IMG/VR virus record: IMGVR_UViG_3300029448_000361
Location: 1-25,785 of that record
Reading direction: 5' to 3' (one strand)
Origin: a virus
DNA: 25,785 bases
Numbering within the stretch: position 1 is the stretch's first letter; each line of letters starts with the position of its first letter. A model generated the notes under the pieces. That model worked only from the letters and a program-made list of their open reading frames with translations. It did not search any database and was not told where the DNA came from. Below, piece by piece: positions 19,474 through 25,785 of this stretch. The position numbers and the translations under genes are program-made.

Positions 19474-21557
19474 GCAGAGTAAGACAATACCAAAGCAATT
19501 TTACGATAGGTGAGATTGATCCACTATTGCGTGGGCGTGTTGATATTGAACAGTATTATAGCTCTGTAGAAAAAGCTAAGAACGTAATATTTGAACCCCA
19601 GGGTGGTTTTAGCCGTAGACCTGGATTACGATACATAGCTGATTATACATCGTCTATAGGAGTAACTGGTGCTATTCGTTTAATACCATTTGAGTATTCA
19701 TCGGGCCAAACATACTTACTTGTTTTTACCTTAACAAGTGCGACTAATCTTAGAATGTTTGTTTATAAAGATGGTGTTCAACAAACAAACTTAAATAGTT
19801 CGGGTAATGCTTATGTTGACCATACATTGTATCAATCATTTACAGCAACTAATTTAAGAGGTTTAAGTTACACACAAAACGCTGATACAATGATTTTAAC
19901 GCATCGTGCCACCCTTCCATTTACTGTTGTAAGAGGTGCTGGAGATACAAATTGGACCGTAGCTGGAATTACTTTTGAAGGCAGACCACAAGCAAAACCG
20001 ACTATATGGGGTGGAAGTTTTGGTACTTTTGCTGGTACATCAATATCTAATGATCCAACGGTTACTCTTTCAGCAACATCTGGTGTAGCTAAAGCTACAT
20101 TTTCTAGTGCTGTTTATGGAATATCAGTTTTTGAAAATGATAGAATTGTTGTTATACATCCTAAAGGTTTTGGTAGTTGTGAAGTAATTGATTTATTATC
20201 TAGTACAGAAGCTACGGTAAATATATTAATACCATTTCATAAGACAGATGCTATCGATGCTAATAATTATGTTATAGAGCCAGATTGGGCTGATAATTTT
20301 AATGGTAATAGTGGTTTCCCACACACTTGTACTTTCCATGAAGGTCGGCTGTTTTTTGGTGGTACGTCTGTTGAACCAATGACTTTGTTTGCTTCTAAAG
20401 TTGGTGATCCATTTAATTTTAGACCAACAGAAGGATTAGACGATGATGCTTTCCAGGTAACACTTACGACTGACAGCGTTAATACAATAACTGCACTACG
20501 CTCTGGAAGAGATTTACAGATATTTACTACGGGTGGTGAGTTTTTTATTCCCCAGGCAGATTTGGACCCAATAACACCATCGAATGTAGCTGTTAAAAGT
20601 ACAACTAAAAGAGGTGCAAAACCTAACATAAAACCAGTTGCTACTGAAGGTGGTACATTTTTTATACAACGCCAGGGTAAATCTTTGAGAGAGTTTGCTT
20701 TTTCAGATGTTGAATTATCGTATGTTTCTCAAAATGTTAGCGTACTAGCTTCACATTTAATTGTTGACCCATTAGCCATGACTATAAGACCAGCTACCGA
20801 TACAACAGAAGGCGATCTGCTTATGATTGTAAACGGTACTTCTACTACGGGATATCGTTCTGCTAGTTCTGGTTTGGCTGGTAAATTAATTTGTTACATG
20901 ATTAACAAACAGCAGAATATTGTTGCACCGTCTTTTATAGAAACTGATGGAACATTTTGTGATGTTGCAGTTGATTTAGACACCACTTATGTAATTGTTA
21001 AAAGAACGATTAATTCAGCAACAAAATATTACCTGGAAGTATTTGACGATGATTTTACAACTGATAGTTCGGTACAGAAAACTTCTAGTTTTAGTGGAAC
21101 CAGTTACAATCTAGTTTCTCATTTAAATGCAAAGACAGCCAAAGTAATTAGAGATGATATAGTTGAGAGTGACGTAACGGTAAACTCTTCTGGAACTATT
21201 ACTACATCGGCACAACCAACATCTTATATAGAAGCTGGTTTAGATTTTACGGTTGAGGTTATAACCAATCCAGTAGAACCTAGATTGCCAGATGGTGTTT
21301 CTATCAGCCAAAAGAAACGTATATTAGAAGCTACTCCCCTTCTCTATCGTACACAGAATTTAACAATTAACGGGTTTGAAGTTCCATTACAAACATTGCC
21401 TTACTCTGCTGGTGGTGCTGTACCAACTATTACGGGTATGAAAAAGATGCACGGATTAACGGGTTACGATACCGATGCACAATTAACAATTAGTCAATCA
21501 AAGCCAGTATTCTTTACGGTGCTGTCTGTTGATTTTAAATTAGCGTTAGGATTATAG
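19470..21557 (+). CDS. Tail tubular protein B (T7 gp12-like nozzle)
   Basis: A 695-residue protein. The N-terminus has the family pattern RQYQSNFTIGEIDPLLRGRV, DIEQYYSSVEKAKNVIFEPQ and GGFSRRPGLRYIADY. The middle has TMILTHRATLPFTVVRG, NGNSGFPHTCTFHEGRLFFG and VTLTTDSVNTITALRSGRDL, matching β-propeller nozzle proteins that form the tail tube end. T7 gp12 is 794 residues, so this is a shorter version. It contacts fibres and the tube channel. The frame starts in a four-base overlap and ends directly before the next gene. Confidence 0.92.
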   Translation: MSRVRQYQSNFTIGEIDPLLRGRVDIEQYYSSVEKAKNVIFEPQGGFSRRPGLRYIADYTSSIGVTGAIRLIPFEYSSGQTYLLVFTLTSATNLRMFVYKDGVQQTNLNSSGNAYVDHTLYQSFTATNLRGLSYTQNADTMILTHRATLPFTVVRGAGDTNWTVAGITFEGRPQAKPTIWGGSFGTFAGTSISNDPTVTLSATSGVAKATFSSAVYGISVFENDRIVVIHPKGFGSCEVIDLLSSTEATVNILIPFHKTDAIDANNYVIEPDWADNFNGNSGFPHTCTFHEGRLFFGGTSVEPMTLFASKVGDPFNFRPTEGLDDDAFQVTLTTDSVNTITALRSGRDLQIFTTGGEFFIPQADLDPITPSNVAVKSTTKRGAKPNIKPVATEGGTFFIQRQGKSLREFAFSDVELSYVSQNVSVLASHLIVDPLAMTIRPATDTTEGDLLMIVNGTSTTGYRSASSGLAGKLICYMINKQQNIVAPSFIETDGTFCDVAVDLDTTYVIVKRTINSATKYYLEVFDDDFTTDSSVQKTSSFSGTSYNLVSHLNAKTAKVIRDDIVESDVTVNSSGTITTSAQPTSYIEAGLDFTVEVITNPVEPRLPDGVSISQKKRILEATPLLYRTQNLTINGFEVPLQTLPYSAGGAVPTITGMKKMHGLTGYDTDAQLTISQSKPVFFTVLSVDFKLALGL

Positions 21558-22091
21558 ATGGCACAATACTTAGCAGTAGCATCAGCAGTAGTTAGTGGAA
21601 TAGCTGGATACAGAGCTAACCAGGCAAAAGCAGATCAACTTAAAGCTGAAGCTAAACAAACCGAGATACAAGGCAGAGCCGATGCTGTTGAATATAAAAG
21701 GCAAAGTGTAGAAGTAATGCGAAGAATGAACGCTGTTATATCTGCTAATATTGCCAGGGCTGGAGCCAGAGGTTTAAACCCTTATGCAAGTGGTGGCGTA
21801 ACAGAATTAATAAATAATTATAATCGAAGATACGCATTAAAAGATGTAATAACATTAAGACAAAATGCGAAGATGGCTAAAGGAATGGCACAATACCAGG
21901 CTGGTCAATATAGAACTTCAGCTAATACGGTAATGAAACTTGCACCACTACAAATGTTTTCGACTATCGGTATGGGCGTTTCTCAAGCAATGCAAATGGG
22001 TGGACCAGGTAGTGGTAATCCAATGACTAAAACAAGTACTCCTGGTGCTAATACTGGAATAAGCTATAGCAATTATGGACCTGGTTATTAA
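21558..22091 (+). CDS. Internal virion protein B-like (T7 gp14 position)
   Basis: A 177-residue protein: a hydrophobic start (YLAVASAVVSGIAGYRANQA), a long Ala/Gln/Lys-rich helix (KADQLKAEAKQTEIQGRADA), RRMNAVISANIARAGARGLN, and a Gly/Pro/Ser-rich tail (GGPGSGNPMTKTSTPGANTG). Size, gene order and helix layout are those of the T7 gp14 type, an ejection protein thought to form the outer-membrane pore. It is inferred from synteny plus composition. Confidence 0.8.
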   Translation: MAQYLAVASAVVSGIAGYRANQAKADQLKAEAKQTEIQGRADAVEYKRQSVEVMRRMNAVISANIARAGARGLNPYASGGVTELINNYNRRYALKDVITLRQNAKMAKGMAQYQAGQYRTSANTVMKLAPLQMFSTIGMGVSQAMQMGGPGSGNPMTKTSTPGANTGISYSNYGPGY

Positions 22092-22093
22092 TT

Positions 22094-23983
22094 ATGGCTG
22101 AAGAACTACAAAAATATAATTCCCAGGGTGTAGGATTAAGAGTACCTAAAGTAGATTTTACTGCTTCTAAGGTCCAGGCACAATCATTAGCTTCTTTATC
22201 GCAATCTTTAGACAGAATGAGTAGTTATTTTTTTAGGGTAGCTGAAGGTCAAGCTAAGATAGAAGGTGCTGAATACGGTGCAGAAAATGCTCCGACAAGA
22301 GAACAGATAAAAGCAAGTATAGAAAGTGGAGAGCCATTAGATGTTGTTGGCGATCAATCAACAGTATTTGGTCAATACGCCCGTAATGCATCATTAACGG
22401 CTGTCACCGATGAAATAGACTATATGATGAGTACAGAGATGTCTAAAACAATAAAGGCGTTTAATGACAGTTTAGATAATCCTGTATCTGACCCAAACTT
22501 TGAACCAACTGAATTATTAGATAAACTGTCTGCCATTATAGAAGGTCATTCATCAGCCCTAGATGATGTATCACCTGGTACGGCCCGTAAGCTAAGAGCA
22601 TCGGGTGGTATAAAGGCTAATGCTAAATATGTAACCTTTGCTGACAAATGGTCAGATAACGAATTTAAAAAAGCCAAGTCAAAATTCTTTGCTGAAATGG
22701 AACAGGAAGATTTAGCATTATTCGATCAAATATCTGCATACGCTGGTGAACCACAAATACTTGATGATTTAATAAAAACTTTAAAAATAAAACGCTTAAA
22801 CAAAGCATCAACATTTAAATTTTCACAATCTGAAATAAAGAATATTGGCACTAATTTTGATACAAATTTAAAAACATTAGCCACGAAAATTATTAATGAT
22901 GAAATAATTAAATCTGATGCTGATGCACCTGGAGAGTTATTAGAGCAACTTATTAAAGACCCATTAACAAACGAATTACCAGATCAATTAAAAGCTGGTT
23001 TTAACATTTTAGAAAGTTTGGATTTAAGCAGACGGGATATTATTAATACTTTGTTATCAGAAAACCGTAGCCGTATTGCAGACAATGCCAATAAAGAAAA
23101 CACAATTATAAAAAACAACCAGGAAGAAATAAAAGAGAATTTATCCCAGGCATACGTCAAATGGTTTGAAGGAGATGAAATCCAGGCTGATGCAATAATG
23201 AATGAATTTATCAATGCTAATGGTAAACCTATAAACAAAGGTACATCTGAATTTGTAGAAGAATGGGAAAAATTTAAAAACACCCAAAGCAAAGTTGGCG
23301 TTAAAGATAATGATGATGTTTTAGTAACCCTTAAAGCTAAAGGGTCTAATCTCACTATTACCGAAATTGTAAGTGCTTATAATAATGACCAGTTATCACC
23401 ATCAACAACAGCATCACTAATAGATGAAGCTGAAGCGTATAGTGATAAAGAGTTTAATAATGCCATGAAATTTATACGGGCAAAATTAGGCATAACAGAA
23501 GATATATTAATTCTTGATCCAGATGATGATTTGAATATGGACATGAAGTTATTTAATGAAGCACAAAACAAAATGCAATTAGCTTATCAAAAAGCTAAAA
23601 GAGATAACAAATTAGATGAGTTTGATGCTTTTAAATTAGCTCAAGATATAATGACAGAAACAGAAAATGACTTAAAACCAAAAGTTGTTGCACAAGAAAA
23701 AAATTCTGTAATTAGCACAATATTAAGAAACGTAGGTGTATTACCCGATGAATTAAAAACACCATTCCAGGAAATAAAAAGAAGTAAAGCCGATACGCTA
23801 ACTAGCGATAATGTCCAGGATATGATTGATATTTTGTTCCAAATACAAGGTAATATTAGTGCTAGTACTAATCCATCAAGAGGAAGTGGATTAAGGCCAT
23901 TATACAATTCTTATAAAAACAATCCTAGAAAACTAGATAGAGATTTAGAAAAACTTGAAAAAGCTATGGAGTTGTTTCAATGA
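22094..23983 (+). CDS. Internal virion/ejection protein (T7 gp15 position)
   Basis: A 629-residue, mostly helical protein. It begins EELQKYNSQGVGLRVPKVDF, ASKVQAQSLASLSQSLDRMS, SYFFRVAEGQAKIEGAEYGA, a start found in podovirus gp15-like core proteins. The rest is Lys/Asp/Asn-rich helix. It lies after the gp14-like gene and overlaps the next gene (ATGA, 23980-23983). It should be carried in the head and ejected to help build the periplasmic tunnel for DNA entry. T7 gp15 has 747 residues. Confidence 0.8.
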   Translation: MAEELQKYNSQGVGLRVPKVDFTASKVQAQSLASLSQSLDRMSSYFFRVAEGQAKIEGAEYGAENAPTREQIKASIESGEPLDVVGDQSTVFGQYARNASLTAVTDEIDYMMSTEMSKTIKAFNDSLDNPVSDPNFEPTELLDKLSAIIEGHSSALDDVSPGTARKLRASGGIKANAKYVTFADKWSDNEFKKAKSKFFAEMEQEDLALFDQISAYAGEPQILDDLIKTLKIKRLNKASTFKFSQSEIKNIGTNFDTNLKTLATKIINDEIIKSDADAPGELLEQLIKDPLTNELPDQLKAGFNILESLDLSRRDIINTLLSENRSRIADNANKENTIIKNNQEEIKENLSQAYVKWFEGDEIQADAIMNEFINANGKPINKGTSEFVEEWEKFKNTQSKVGVKDNDDVLVTLKAKGSNLTITEIVSAYNNDQLSPSTTASLIDEAEAYSDKEFNNAMKFIRAKLGITEDILILDPDDDLNMDMKLFNEAQNKMQLAYQKAKRDNKLDEFDAFKLAQDIMTETENDLKPKVVAQEKNSVISTILRNVGVLPDELKTPFQEIKRSKADTLTSDNVQDMIDILFQIQGNISASTNPSRGSGLRPLYNSYKNNPRKLDRDLEKLEKAMELFQ

Positions 23984-25785
23984 CAGACTTCATTCAAGAA
24001 TATTTAAATAGCCGTAATCGCAGACAATACGGTTCTAATCCAACAATACAATCTGGACCCGAAGGCAACACGCTTTCTATGGGTACTTTTCCTGGTGATA
24101 TATTTGGTCAAAATGTTGAGATGACTAATCAAACACCAGAGCAGATGCAACAGAATATAACAGCATCACAAGAAAATACTGACTTAGGTAATGTGTTTGT
24201 TGGAGGTGCTAGAGATGCAATACAGGGTGCTGGAGAAACAATATCTGATATAGGTAATTTTATTGGCTTAAAGATACCACCACCACGCTTACCCGAAGTA
24301 GATAAACCAGAAGGCACAGTCAATAATATTGCCAGGGGTTTTGTTCAGTTTGGTGTCGGAATGTTAGCATCACCCGTTAAAGGATTTAGTACGGCTAAAA
24401 ATATTATTAGAGGTGCTTTTAGTGACAGCTACTTTAATCCAGAAGAAGGTGGGTTTATTACCTTTATGAGAGAGTTGGGTGTAGGACCCGAAGTATTAGA
24501 AATATTAGACACCCGTGTAGGTGAAGATGCTTCTGCTTTTGAACGTCTACAAGGTAGACTAGGAAACGCTGTAGAGGGTGCTGTACTAGGTGGTATTGTT
24601 GATACTATAAGACATATAAAGCAAACCCCTCAACTGCTTGAAAAAGCCCGTGGTGCTATTATACAGGCTGGTAAAAACGCTGAAGCTAGAATGGGTGAAG
24701 GTGGTGTTCAATTAAATACGGGCATAGACCCCGATCCTCTTATAGCTGGTGCTGGTAAATTAGTAAGTCGTGCTGTTGGTCCAGGTGGACAGGATTATAT
24801 AGGTTTTTACAGTAAACTTACAGATGAAATAAAAAACTTACCAGATGGCACAAAAGGCAGTTTTGACCAATTAAGAGCTACATTAATAAACAAAGGTGCT
24901 AAAGATGATGAGTTTTATTGGACTGGCTTTGACGATTTTTTTGAGGGTAGAACAGATATAACAAAAGCAGAAATGTTAGAGTTTGCAGAAAAAAATCGTA
25001 TAAGAGTAGAAGAAGTTGTTAAGACAGGAACCGATGATGATACTCAATTAACATTTGGAAATCAAAGAAACCTTACACCACAAGAAGCCCACGGAGAAAA
25101 TCATTTAGAGGAACTAGCTGAAGAAATATTTACTGATGAAGAATACAAATATAATGACCCTGGAAATCCAGGAGTTACATACCCACCTAGTATGGATAAT
25201 GCTAGAGTTGATGCTGAAAAAGAATATTACAATGACCCAATAGTACGCAGAACAGATACTAATACAGGCTTAGTTATTCAAGGGAATGATCAATATGGTT
25301 ATACACTTTTTGAAAATGAAGCTCAAGCTGGAGATTACAGAAATAATGTATTAGAATCGAATGATTTAAACGAAATGGAAATACAAGCACAACATTATGC
25401 TGAGGAAAACGATTTAGTAAAATATGATCACGAAGTAACAAGGTATAGTCAATATACTGAACCTGGTGGCGAAAACTATCAAGAAATAGTATTAACTGTT
25501 CCAAACCTAAACAGGCAAATATCAGATGCTGGTGAAGTGTCAAGTCACTTTGATGATGAAGGATATCTATTACATATAAGAACAAAGGACCGTTATGTTA
25601 GAAATCCAAGTGACGCAACAAGACCTAAAAAGATTTTATACATTGAAGAATTACAAAGTGATTACGCTAAGAAAAGAGATAAATTTGGTTTAAGAGAAGG
25701 TACTGACGAATACGAAAATGCCAAAAAACTTTTAATGGATGCCAGAAAAGAAGCTAACGAAATAGCTGAAAGATTTGGTTTACAG
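23980..25785 (+). CDS. Large ejected internal protein with polyvalent-protein domain (partial)
   Basis: The frame starts at ATG 23980, coupled to the previous gene, and is open for 602 codons to the window edge without a stop. The first 250 residues are disordered or Gly/Ala helical (VFVGGARDAIQGAGETISDI). Then DEFYWTGFDDFFEG with AEMLEFAEKNRIRVEEVV (about residues 308-345), and later PGGENYQEIVLTVPN, GYLLHIRTKDRY, KKILYIEELQSDYAKKRDKF (about 492-565). This pattern I recognise from large polyvalent or ejected phage proteins (domain ending EEIQSDW). It is in the T7 gp16 position. A later catalytic domain may be beyond the edge. Confidence 0.82.
   Translation, partial: MTDFIQEYLNSRNRRQYGSNPTIQSGPEGNTLSMGTFPGDIFGQNVEMTNQTPEQMQQNITASQENTDLGNVFVGGARDAIQGAGETISDIGNFIGLKIPPPRLPEVDKPEGTVNNIARGFVQFGVGMLASPVKGFSTAKNIIRGAFSDSYFNPEEGGFITFMRELGVGPEVLEILDTRVGEDASAFERLQGRLGNAVEGAVLGGIVDTIRHIKQTPQLLEKARGAIIQAGKNAEARMGEGGVQLNTGIDPDPLIAGAGKLVSRAVGPGGQDYIGFYSKLTDEIKNLPDGTKGSFDQLRATLINKGAKDDEFYWTGFDDFFEGRTDITKAEMLEFAEKNRIRVEEVVKTGTDDDTQLTFGNQRNLTPQEAHGENHLEELAEEIFTDEEYKYNDPGNPGVTYPPSMDNARVDAEKEYYNDPIVRRTDTNTGLVIQGNDQYGYTLFENEAQAGDYRNNVLESNDLNEMEIQAQHYAEENDLVKYDHEVTRYSQYTEPGGENYQEIVLTVPNLNRQISDAGEVSSHFDDEGYLLHIRTKDRYVRNPSDATRPKKILYIEELQSDYAKKRDKFGLREGTDEYENAKKLLMDARKEANEIAERFGLQ

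Noticed and set aside
22984-23907. Minus-strand frames under the gp15-like gene
   Set aside because: They mirror the AT-rich helical gene, are Leu/Ser/Ile-rich and have no ribosome sites.

Overview
The window is 25.8 kb of an AT-rich tailed-phage genome with the gene order and protein families of a podovirus: a T7-like head, tail and ejection module, but no phage RNA polymerase or DNA polymerase in view. The style resembles marine podoviruses of alphaproteobacteria: overlapping small genes, a three-membrane-segment holin of the gene-transfer-agent type, and short basic or acidic proteins before the portal. That host assignment is inference. No tRNA, rRNA, CRISPR array or insertion sequence was seen.

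Layout. (1) 1-2854, plus strand: tail end of an upstream gene, then a tight run of small genes, most with a membrane segment, ending in a GTA-type holin and a GH108 muramidase; this is the lysis region. (2) 9126-2851, minus strand: one leftward transcription unit. It starts with five to six tiny unknown proteins whose stop, ribosome-binding and start signals are fused, then a serine recombinase, a winged-helix protein, unknowns, and a YqaJ-type exonuclease with a RecT annealing protein. It ends with an XF1762-type acetyltransferase-like protein and a LexA-like DNA-binding protein. This looks like recombination plus lysogeny or early control. (3) 9127-9250: divergent control region with inverted repeats. 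(4) 9251-11296, plus strand: DUF1064 nuclease-like protein, a DnaA domain IV reading frame in the -1 frame, small proteins, and a winged-helix replication initiator that carries four iterons in its own coding sequence. (5) 11481-13765: zinc-finger protein, small protein, terminase small and large subunits. (6) 13752-18772: GNAT-like protein, small proteins, portal, Bbp19-like protein, scaffold, terminator, capsid, decoration-like protein. (7) 18844 to the end: tail tubes A and B, three internal virion or ejection proteins; the last runs off the window.

How it fits together. Replication probably starts at an origin inside the initiator gene, as in lambda O, and uses the host replisome, perhaps helped by the DnaA-like DNA-binding domain. 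The exonuclease and RecT pair supplies recombination. The serine recombinase and DNA-binding proteins suggest a temperate or once temperate phage. The two strongest signals are the in-gene iteron origin at 10847-11040 and a perfect A-AAA-AAA slippery site at 9577-9583. The second would fuse the DUF1064 protein to the DnaA DNA-binding domain by -1 frameshifting.
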